Below the pieces are notes generated by a model, which searched no databases, was not told the origin of the DNA, and saw only the letters and a program-made list of their open reading frames with translations. Position numbers and translations under genes: made by a program. From positions 1 through 5,026 of the forward strand of contig CAITLX010000644.1 of NCBI GenBank assembly GCA_903893335.1: a DNA stretch of 5,026 bases. The letters are read 5' to 3'. Origin of the DNA: an uncultured delta proteobacterium (GTDB lineage: Bacteria > Myxococcota_A > Polyangia > Polyangiales > Polyangiaceae). How positions within the stretch are numbered: the first letter of the stretch is position 1; every line of letters begins with the position of its first letter. Positions 1-4,530 of the stretch are shown in pieces.

Positions 1-1
1 G

Positions 2-232
2 AGCACGGCCGACGCGAGCACGCGCGGGTTCTACCTGGTCGGGGGGGCTCCGAGCGCCACGGCGACCGCGACCGACGCGAACGAGTCGAACGGCGGCGGC
101 TACTTGAACCTCCCCGTCGGCACCGCGACGGTCACCGCGAAAGTTCAGGCGACCGGAGTCGTCTCGTCGAGCGTGGACGTCCAGGTTCGCGCCGGCACGA
201 TGACGCTCGTCTACCTCTTTCCGACGCCCTGA
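2..232 (+). CDS. C-terminal end of a probable secreted beta-sandwich protein (partial)
   Basis: The frame is open from the left edge and ends at a TGA at 230-232, giving the last 76 residues of a protein whose start lies outside the window. The piece is rich in Thr, Val, Ala and Gly and has almost no charged residues. Alternating hydrophobic stretches (YLNLPVGTATVTAKV, then VDVQVRAGTMTLVYLFP) look like successive beta strands of a carboxypeptidase-regulatory-like or Ig-like fold. From memory, short myxobacterial secreted proteins and lipoproteins often end in a similar 'P-G-x-x-T-V-x-A ... V-x-V-R-A-G ... PTP' pattern. That family link is inference; no catalytic motif and no cysteine are visible. 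The signal peptide or lipobox, if any, would be upstream. I am confident it is coding because codon third positions are strongly G/C and the strand pattern is regular, but the function is unknown. Confidence 0.7.
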   Translation, partial: STADASTRGFYLVGGAPSATATATDANESNGGGYLNLPVGTATVTAKVQATGVVSSSVDVQVRAGTMTLVYLFPTP

Positions 233-235
233 CCG

Positions 236-267
236 GGGCCGGTCCGCCGCGGCCCTGGGCCGGCCCT
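236..267 (+). terminator. Weak GC-rich hairpin after the first gene
   Basis: The arms gggccgg (236-242) and ccggccc (260-266) are perfectly complementary, with a G-U extension between 235 and 267, and start four bases after the stop codon. The loop is 17 bases and can fold an inner ggccc/gggcc pair. No T-tract follows, so this is at best a possible terminator or 3' mRNA-stabilising stem. GC-rich DNA makes such stems by chance. Confidence 0.25.
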
Positions 268-343
268 CGGACGCGCCCTCGCTCAGTCGCCCCCACGCCG
301 CCTCGAGTCGGCGTAGAGTGCGGTTCGCGAGGAGCCGCCGAAG

Positions 344-793
344 ATGTCCAGGTCGAAGAAGAGTGCGTCGAACACGAGCGAGTTCATCCGCAGAAACGCG
401 GCCCTCTCGCCGCGCGCGCTCGCGGCCAAGGCCGAGAAGGCGGGCGTCGCGATCGTCGTCGTGCACGAGAAGAAGGGCACGCCGGCCAAGGCTGCAGCCG
501 CGAAGAAGTTCGCTCCGGCCAAGGCTGCGCCCGCGAAGAAGATCGCTCCGGTGAAGGCTGCGCCCGCGAAGCCGGCGCGCCGCAAGGCCGCCAAGGCGCG
601 CGGGCGCGCGACGCCGCGGGTCGTGCCCGTCGTGAAGCCCGAGGTGCTGAGCGAGGCCGTGCGCGCCGCGTCGGTCACCGTCTTCCCCGAGGCGGTGCTC
701 GTGCAGTTCGTCCTCGAGCGCTGGATCAAGGCGGTCGAGGAGATGCTCGGCGAGGCAGCCGAGCGGTTCGAGGCCGGTCTGCGCGTGCGGTAG
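344..793 (+). CDS. Histone-H1-like lysine/alanine-rich protein, hypothetical
   Basis: This 149-residue protein has three parts. Residues 1-45 (SEFIRRNAALSPRALAAKA, then EKAGVAIVVV) look like a short helical module. It resembles the 'F-[IV]-R ... A-x-x-x-A-x-x-x-G-[IV]' N-terminus that I recall from many myxobacterial small proteins, but this is inference. Residues 46-92 are a basic, low-complexity tail of Ala, Lys, Pro and Arg, with an 11-residue unit (PAKAAPAKKIA type) at 47-57, 58-68 and 69-79; this composition is typical of histone-H1-like bacterial DNA-binding tails. Residues 100-149 are not H1-like: they are hydrophobic and amphipathic, including LVQFVLERWIKAVEEMLGEA, and could be an oligomerisation helix. 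The start has a good ribosome site, GAGGAG at 329-334, nine bases before the ATG. The kinase gene begins 73 bases downstream on the same strand, so co-transcription is possible. A nucleoid or DNA/RNA-binding role is likely from composition alone, but no specific function can be assigned. Confidence 0.82.
   Translation: MSRSKKSASNTSEFIRRNAALSPRALAAKAEKAGVAIVVVHEKKGTPAKAAAAKKFAPAKAAPAKKIAPVKAAPAKPARRKAAKARGRATPRVVPVVKPEVLSEAVRAASVTVFPEAVLVQFVLERWIKAVEEMLGEAAERFEAGLRVR
482..580 (+). repeat. Three tandem 33-bp coding repeats (11-residue PAKAAPAKK units)
   Basis: Units at 482-514, 515-547 and 548-580 each begin ccggccaaggctg or ccggtgaaggctg and are in frame with the histone-like gene. The first two are nearly identical at DNA level, and the third diverges in its last nine bases. 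The near-identity in synonymous positions suggests recent duplication or slippage, so the repeat number may vary between strains. Confidence 0.8.
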
Positions 794-826
794 CGACGCG
801 CCGGTCGGTGGCCGGGAGGGGCAATT

Positions 827-841
827 CGCGGCGAAGCCGCG
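827..841 (+). promoter_or_regulatory. Small hairpin just upstream of the kinase ribosome site
   Basis: The arms cgcggc (827-832) and gccgcg (836-841) are perfectly complementary around a GAA triloop. The stem ends 11 bases before the AAGGAG ribosome site of the kinase gene and lies in the 73-base gap after the histone-like gene. It could insulate or tune kinase translation, or be chance in GC-rich DNA. No T-tract follows, so it is not a convincing terminator, and I see no clear promoter in this gap. Confidence 0.3.
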
Positions 842-866
842 CGAGGAGAGTGAAGGAGCGAACCGG

Positions 867-2936
867 ATGGACTCCCCGAACGTGACCGACCCTGCGCCGA
901 CCTACGACGAGCTTCTCGCGCGCGTGGCGCGCCTCGAGCAGGGCGCGGCCGAAGCGGCCTCCGCGGTCGAGGCCTCGCGCCGTAGCGCGCTGCAGCTCCT
1001 CGCGCTCATCGAGCGCAGCCCGATGTCGATGGCCATCGTGTCGATGGACAGAACCATCGACTACATCAACCAGCGCACCATCGACACGTTCGGGTACCTC
1101 CACGACGAGATCCCCACGATGGACGAGTGGTCGGCGCGCGCGTACCCCGACGACGCCTACCGCGCCGAGGTCAGCGCGACGTGGGCGGCGCTCGTCGCGA
1201 AGGCGTTCGCCTCGGGGCGCGAGATCGAGCACGCGGAGTACCGGGTCACCTGCAAGGACGGCTCGGTCAAGGTGACGGAGATCTACGGCGTCATCGTCGG
1301 CGACAAGATCTTCGCGATGTTCGACGACCTGCGCGAGCACAGGCTGTCGGTCGAGGCGCTGCGCCAGAGCGAGGAGAAGTACCGGCTGCTCGCCGCGACG
1401 ACCGACACCGGTTTCGTCGTCATCGACGGGGGCGGCGTCGTCATCCTCGCCAACGAGCCCTACCAGCGAATGGCAGGCGGAGAGGCCTCGGAGAGCCTGG
1501 TCGGCCGATCGGTCCTCGAGTGGACGGCGCCCGACGAGCAGGAGAGCAACGCCGAGGCGGTGGCGCGCTGCGCGCGCCTGGGCTCGATCCGCGACTTCGA
1601 GACCGTCTACCAGCAGCAGGACGGCACGAGGGTCCACATCAGCGTCACCGCGGCGGTGCAGGAGTCGCGCGAGCACGGCAAGCACATCGTGGCGTTCTGC
1701 CGCGACATCACGGCCCGCAAGCACGCCGAGCAGGCGAAGGCCAAGCTCGCGGCTCAGCTGCAGCAGGCGCAGAAGATGGAGTCGGTGGGTCGCCTCGCGG
1801 GAGGCGTGGCGCACGACTTCAACAACATGCTCGGCGTCATCATCGGGCGAGCCGAGCTCGCGCTCGCGCGCGTCGACCCGAGCCCGCCTTTGCGCGAGCA
1901 CCTCGAGGAGATCCGAGCGGCGGCGCGGCACTCGGCCGATCTCACCCGGCAATTGCTCGCGTTCGCTCGCCGGCAGACCGTCGCGCCCCAGGTCCTGCAC
2001 TTGAACGACACCGTGGCGAGCATGCTCGCGATGCTGCAACGGGTCATCGGCGAGAACGTCCAGCTCAGCTGGCTACCAGGCGCGGGGCTCTGGCCGGTCA
2101 ACGTCGACCCCGCGCAGATCAGCCAGGTACTGGTCAATCTCTGCGTCAATGCCCGTGACGCCATCGCCAACGTCGGCAAGCTGGTCATCGAGACGGGCAA
2201 CCGCACGCTCGACGCCGGTTACTGCGCCGCGCACCCCGGCGCCGCGGTGGGCGACTACGTCCGGCTCGCCGTCCGCGACGACGGCAGCGGCATGAGCGAC
2301 GAGGTGCTCGCGCACCTCTTCGAGCCCTTCTTCACGACCAAGGAGGTCGGCAAGGGCACGGGCCTCGGCCTCGCCACGGTGTACGGCATCGTCGAGCAGA
2401 ACCGCGGCTTCATCGACGTGCGCTCGGAGCGAGGGGCGGGGACGACCTTCACGATCTACCTGCCGCGCCATGCGATCAGCGCCCAGACGCCACGGCCGTC
2501 TACGGTGGCGGCGACCCGCTCGCCCGGCCGCGGCACCATCCTCCTGGTCGAGGACGAGGAGGCCGTCCTGAAGCTCACGCAGTTGATGCTGGAGGGGCTT
2601 GGCTACACCGTCATCGTGGCGCGTGCCCCGGGCGAGGCGCTGCGCCTGGCCTGGGAGCACTCCGGCAAGATCGACCTGCTGATGACCGACGTCGTCATGC
2701 CCGAGATGAACGGCCGAGACCTCGCCGAGAAGATCTCGTCGCTCCACCCGAACACGAGGTGCCTCTTCATGTCGGGCTACACCGCCGACGTGATTGCGTA
2801 CCACGGCGTCCTCGACGAGGGGGTGCAGTTCCTCCAGAAGCCCTTCTCGACGGCGGAGCTGGCCGACAAGCTGCGCGAGGCGCTCGGACCGATCCCCGAC
2901 GGTGGCGGCGTGTCGGCGCGCGTGCCGCGCGCGTGA
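867..2936 (+). CDS. Soluble hybrid histidine kinase (PAS-PAS-HisKA-HATPase-receiver)
   Basis: This 689-residue protein senses a signal, autophosphorylates on histidine using ATP and passes the phosphate to its own receiver aspartate. Residues 12-40 are a probable short coiled coil. A first PAS domain spans about 45-160 and a second about 166-285, ending in the usual D-I-T-x-R-K linker. The HisKA domain carries the H-box GGVAHDFNN with His316 as phospho-acceptor. The ATPase domain has the N-box (Asn424, Asn428, Asp431), the G1 box DDGSG (471-475), the F-box FEPFFTTK and the G2 box GKGTGLGL (495-502). The receiver (about 556-672) has acidic residues Glu562 and Asp563, phospho-acceptor Asp608, Ser636 and Lys658 followed by Pro. 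All key residues are intact, so it should be active. There is no signal peptide or membrane segment, so it should be cytosolic. The layout resembles CckA-like kinases, but orthology is not claimed. The start is supported by AAGGAG at 853-858, eight bases before the ATG. No phosphotransfer protein or DNA-binding regulator is adjacent, so the output is unknown. Confidence 0.96.
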   Translation: MDSPNVTDPAPTYDELLARVARLEQGAAEAASAVEASRRSALQLLALIERSPMSMAIVSMDRTIDYINQRTIDTFGYLHDEIPTMDEWSARAYPDDAYRAEVSATWAALVAKAFASGREIEHAEYRVTCKDGSVKVTEIYGVIVGDKIFAMFDDLREHRLSVEALRQSEEKYRLLAATTDTGFVVIDGGGVVILANEPYQRMAGGEASESLVGRSVLEWTAPDEQESNAEAVARCARLGSIRDFETVYQQQDGTRVHISVTAAVQESREHGKHIVAFCRDITARKHAEQAKAKLAAQLQQAQKMESVGRLAGGVAHDFNNMLGVIIGRAELALARVDPSPPLREHLEEIRAAARHSADLTRQLLAFARRQTVAPQVLHLNDTVASMLAMLQRVIGENVQLSWLPGAGLWPVNVDPAQISQVLVNLCVNARDAIANVGKLVIETGNRTLDAGYCAAHPGAAVGDYVRLAVRDDGSGMSDEVLAHLFEPFFTTKEVGKGTGLGLATVYGIVEQNRGFIDVRSERGAGTTFTIYLPRHAISAQTPRPSTVAATRSPGRGTILLVEDEEAVLKLTQLMLEGLGYTVIVARAPGEALRLAWEHSGKIDLLMTDVVMPEMNGRDLAEKISSLHPNTRCLFMSGYTADVIAYHGVLDEGVQFLQKPFSTAELADKLREALGPIPDGGGVSARVPRA

Positions 2937-2969
2937 GCGGCGACGACGCCCGCTCGGCCGCGACGCGCG
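2928..2969. terminator. Composite stem across the kinase stop and convergent gap
   Basis: The arm cgcgcgt (2928-2934) pairs with acgcgcg (2963-2969). Inside it gagcg (2935-2939) pairs with cgctc (2951-2955), and gcg (2940-2942) with cgc (2947-2949) around an ACGA loop. There is a seven-base bulge on one side and a single-base bulge higher up. The structure overlaps the kinase stop codon and fills most of the 37-base gap to the stop of the convergent phosphoglycosyl transferase gene. It lacks a T-tract on either strand. Its placement suits a shared bidirectional transcription barrier, but this is inference. Confidence 0.35.
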
Positions 2970-2973
2970 ACGG

Positions 2974-3582
2974 TCAGCGAACGACCGCGCGCAGCGTTCG
3001 AAGAATGATGGCCAGATCGGTCGTGAACGAGCGCGTCTCGAGGTAGCGGAAGTAGAGCTCGATCTTGGCCGGGAGCACCTCGGTCACGTACGTCTGCTCG
3101 GGATCGTCCGCCCGGGCGAGGAGCTCCTCCTCGTTGCGGTAGGCGATGGCGGCGAGGTCGGTGATGCCGGGGCGCACCGTCAGGATCTTCGCGTACGCCT
3201 CGGGGAAGCGATCGACGTAGCGCGAGACCTCGGGGCGCGGCCCGACGAGGCTCATGTCGCCGCGCACGACGTTGAGCAGCTGCGGCAGCTCGTCGAGCTT
3301 GTACTTGCGCAGCACCCGCCCGGCCGACGTGATGCGCGCGTCGCCGGTCGACGTGACGGCGGCCCCCTTCGCGCCGTGCGTCATCGAGCGGAACTTGAGC
3401 AGCTCGAAGGGCCGTCCGCCGCGACCGACGCGCGATTGGCGGAACAGCGCGGGGCCCGGTGAGCTCAGCTTGACGGCTACGGCGCAGGCGGCGAGCACGG
3501 GGCTCAGCGCGAGCAATCCGGACGCCGAGGCGGCGACGTCGAAGGCCCGCTTAGCGGCCGGGTAGATCGAGCTCATACTCAT
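2974..3582 (-). CDS. Small monotopic phosphoglycosyl transferase (bacterial sugar transferase, PglC-like)
   Basis: This 202-residue enzyme should move a sugar phosphate from a UDP-sugar to undecaprenyl phosphate at the inner face of the cytoplasmic membrane, the first membrane step of exopolysaccharide, O-antigen or glycoprotein glycan synthesis. The Bac_transf family motifs appear in order: KRAFDV (11-16), a hydrophobic re-entrant helix at about 16-40 with the Ser27-Pro28 kink typical of the family, SPGP (41-44), KFRSM (63-67), LDELPQL with the catalytic Asp97-Glu98 pair, GDMSLVGPRPE (108-118) and RPGIT (137-141). The length is that of the minimal PglC-type core; there is no multi-helix N-terminal domain as in WbaP. 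After RPGIT the usual G-L-W-Q is replaced by DLAAIAYRNEEELL, which I recall from a subset of these enzymes. The ATG at 3582 is favoured by GAGGGG at 3598-3593, ten bases upstream; an ATG at 3576 is an alternative. The start overlaps the end of the upstream acetyltransferase gene by 32 bases, suggesting translational coupling. The sugar substrate cannot be read from the sequence. Confidence 0.95.
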   Translation of the reverse strand: MSMSSIYPAAKRAFDVAASASGLLALSPVLAACAVAVKLSSPGPALFRQSRVGRGGRPFELLKFRSMTHGAKGAAVTSTGDARITSAGRVLRKYKLDELPQLLNVVRGDMSLVGPRPEVSRYVDRFPEAYAKILTVRPGITDLAAIAYRNEEELLARADDPEQTYVTEVLPAKIELYFRYLETRSFTTDLAIILRTLRAVVR

Positions 3583-4207
3583 TGAGGACGCGCCCCTCGC
3601 GCGTCACGATCTCGCGGGCCACGACGAACCCGAGCGAGCGGTAGAAGGCATTGGCGCGGGCATTGCCCACCTTGTCGGTGGTGAGGTCGACCTTGCGGGC
3701 GCCGCGGCGCGCCGCCTCGTCGCGAAAGGCGAGCACGAGCGCCCTGCCACCCCCGCTGCCCTGCGCGTCGGGGCGAACCGCCAGGCTCATGAGCGTGGCG
3801 GTGCCGTCGCCTCGGGCAGCCTGGCTGGGCTTGAGCAGGGCGCGCGCCACCCGCAGCGCCGACGAGGGGCGGCGCAGCACCCGGGGTGCCGCCGCGAGCG
3901 CGAAGGCGACCAGGCGGCGGCGCAGCAGCGCCTTGAAGAAGCGCCCCGGTTGCACGCTGCCCATGACGAGGCCGGCCAGCGACCCGTCGAGGTCGGCCAC
4001 CAGCGCGATCTCGCCGAGGGCGATGGCCTCTCCGTAGAAGAGCGCGAGGAAGCGCGGGCCGAGGAAGCTGAGGAAGAAGTCCGGGAACGCCGCGAGGTGG
4101 ACCTCGACGGCGCGCGAGACGTCCGCGCTGGCCATCGGCCGCACCACCGGGCCGACACGCCGAGGCGACCTGCCCGGCGGGGGCGAGGCGGGTGCGTCAG
4201 GCGCCAC
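3551..4207 (-). CDS. GNAT-family N-acetyltransferase, likely sugar-modifying
   Basis: This protein of up to 218 residues should transfer an acetyl group from acetyl-CoA to an amine. GNAT motif A is clear: LMSLAVRP (139-146) followed by Q149-x-x-G152-x-G154, the acetyl-CoA pyrophosphate-binding loop. Motif B is also clear: N182 then AFYRSLGF (187-194), with Tyr189 as the probable general acid. The N-terminal strand is VVRPMASADV (21-30), followed by HLAAFPDFFLSFLGPRFLALFY (37-58; only the pattern matters), which suits acceptor binding. Residues about 88-135 form a basic, helix-rich insertion not found in minimal GNATs. The start is uncertain: GTG at 4207 gives the longest form, but residues 1-20 are Pro/Arg-rich and unlike the fold, and GTGs at 4147 and 4144 sit just before the first strand. 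The overlap with a phosphoglycosyl transferase suggests that it N-acetylates a nucleotide amino sugar, as the GNAT WecD does in another pathway. That is inference; a protein or small-molecule acceptor is possible. Confidence 0.9.
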   Translation of the reverse strand: MAPDAPASPPPGRSPRRVGPVVRPMASADVSRAVEVHLAAFPDFFLSFLGPRFLALFYGEAIALGEIALVADLDGSLAGLVMGSVQPGRFFKALLRRRLVAFALAAAPRVLRRPSSALRVARALLKPSQAARGDGTATLMSLAVRPDAQGSGGGRALVLAFRDEAARRGARKVDLTTDKVGNARANAFYRSLGFVVAREIVTREGRVLNEYELDLPGR

Positions 4208-4293
4208 GGCCCGTCGCCCCGAGCGGAGAGCCGCGCCGCCCGAAGGGGGCCTGTGCGGTCCGGCAATCGTCCAATGTGCGCAACCTCGCCGCG

Positions 4294-4322
4294 TTTCTAC
4301 GTCGCCAGACCGGGCCGGTCAA
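4294..4322 (-). promoter_or_regulatory. Sigma70-like promoter for the acetyltransferase/phosphoglycosyl transferase unit
   Basis: Read on the minus strand, TTGACC (4322-4317) is followed by a 17-base spacer and TAGAAA (4299-4294). The -35 matches TTGACA at five of six positions and the -10 matches TATAAT at four of six, with optimal spacing; this is notable in such GC-rich DNA. Transcription would start near 4287, giving a leader of about 80 bases to the GTG at 4207, or about 140 to those at 4147 and 4144. Confidence 0.55.
4308..4320. promoter_or_regulatory. Palindrome overlapping the -35 region, possible operator
   Basis: The arms gaccgg (4308-4313) and ccggtc (4315-4320) are perfect inverted repeats around one central G. 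They cover most of the -35 element and part of the spacer of the minus-strand promoter. A repressor bound here would block RNA polymerase. The site is short and GC-rich, so chance is a real alternative. It also competes with an RNA stem, ggccgg (4313-4318) with ccggcc (4324-4329). Confidence 0.25.
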
Positions 4323-4359
4323 CCCGGCCGCGACGCGGGAGGCCGCGCGGGCGCCGCAG

Positions 4360-4388
4360 GCCGGCGGCTGCGCGCAGCCGGTGCCGGC
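4360..4388. other. Strong GC hairpin containing a 16-bp perfect palindrome
   Basis: Bases 4365-4380 (cggctgcgcgcagccg) are a perfect palindrome. Outside it gccgg (4360-4364) pairs with ccggc (4384-4388), leaving a three-base bulge (4381-4383). As RNA this forms an 11-bp stem with a CGCG loop on either strand; as DNA the centre could bind a dimeric protein. It lies upstream of both flanking genes, so it does not terminate either of them. Confidence 0.5.
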
Positions 4389-4419
4389 GCAGAGCCGATG
4401 GGGCCTTTCGCCCACCGCG

Positions 4420-4435
4420 TGGCGCGGCTATGGCG
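4420..4435 (+). promoter_or_regulatory. Sigma54-like -24/-12 match upstream of the lipoprotein gene
   Basis: The sequence TGGCGCG, four bases, then TGGCG matches the sigma54 consensus TGGCACG-N4-TTGCW at nine of twelve positions, including the key GG and GC ten bases apart. Transcription would start near 4446, leaving a leader of about 85 bases. Background GC content makes partial matches common, and no activator site was recognised upstream. Confidence 0.25.
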
Positions 4436-4447
4436 CAGCCTGCGTGT

Positions 4448-4476
4448 CCGCCTCGGGAGCGCCCGCGCTCCGGCGG
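4448..4476 (+). promoter_or_regulatory. Bulged 11-bp hairpin in the presumed lipoprotein leader
   Basis: The outer arms ccgcc (4448-4452) and ggcgg (4472-4476) enclose inner arms ggagcg (4456-4461) and cgctcc (4466-4471) with a CCCG loop. A three-base bulge (4453-4455) lies on the 5' side. If transcription starts near 4446 this would be the very 5' end of the mRNA, where stable stems often protect against decay. It also folds on the opposite strand. Confidence 0.4.
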
Positions 4477-4500
4477 CCAAACCGACACGCGCACCCGGCG

Positions 4501-4523
4501 TCCCAGTGACGCCTTTGGGAGAC
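4501..4523 (+). promoter_or_regulatory. Stem that covers the lipoprotein ribosome-binding site
   Basis: The arm tccca (4501-4505) pairs with tggga (4516-4520) across a ten-base loop. The Shine-Dalgarno sequence GGGAG (4517-4521), nine bases before the ATG at 4531, lies almost wholly in the 3' arm, so the fold would limit ribosome access. The stem is only five pairs, so the effect may be modest. Confidence 0.35.
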
Positions 4524-4530
4524 AATCCAG

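Larger units (their letters stand above)
4208..4530. other. 323-base divergent intergenic region, structured
   Basis: This gap separates the minus-strand acetyltransferase from the plus-strand lipoprotein gene. It contains a minus-strand sigma70-like promoter (4322-4294), a palindrome overlapping it (4308-4320), hairpins at 4313-4329, 4360-4388 and 4448-4476, a sigma54-like match (4420-4435), and a stem over the lipoprotein ribosome site. Several open frames cross it (for example 4192-4509 plus, 4297-4494 minus), but they are Arg/Pro/Ala-rich and lack recognisable domains, so I call none of them genes. No tRNA or known riboswitch was recognised. Confidence 0.6.

Noticed and set aside
314..319. 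TAGAGT as a possible -10 box for the histone-like gene
   Set aside because: No matching -35 element was found at suitable spacing, and it would leave almost no leader before the ribosome site.
283..729. Minus-strand open frame encoding a hydrophobic Ala/Phe-rich repeat that looks like membrane segments
   Set aside because: It is the antisense image of the lysine/alanine repeats in the histone-like gene; the plus-strand frame has a good ribosome site and sensible composition.
726..2039. Minus-strand open frame of 437 codons opposite the kinase gene
   Set aside because: It is Arg/Asp/His/Val-rich with no domain, typical of antisense frames in GC-rich DNA, and it overlaps fully motif-complete kinase sequence.
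1127..2158. Plus-strand open frame of 343 codons within the kinase gene
   Set aside because: It is an Arg/Gly/Ala-rich shifted-frame shadow of the kinase with no recognisable motif.
2073..2804. Minus-strand open frame of 243 codons opposite the kinase ATPase and receiver regions
   Set aside because: Composition is that of antisense GC-rich DNA and no domain is visible.
4297..4494. Minus-strand open frame of 65 codons in the divergent spacer
   Set aside because: It is Arg/Gly/Ala-rich, has no recognisable motif and overlaps other equally poor frames.
4192..4509. Plus-strand open frame of 105 codons across the divergent spacer
   Set aside because: It is rich in Arg, Pro and Ala with no domain or convincing ribosome site, and it runs through the promoter candidates and hairpins.
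4470..4530. Possible cyclic-di-GMP (GEMM-type) riboswitch near the lipoprotein start, suggested by a ggccaaacc stretch
   Set aside because: The flanking stems and conserved bases of that class were not found.
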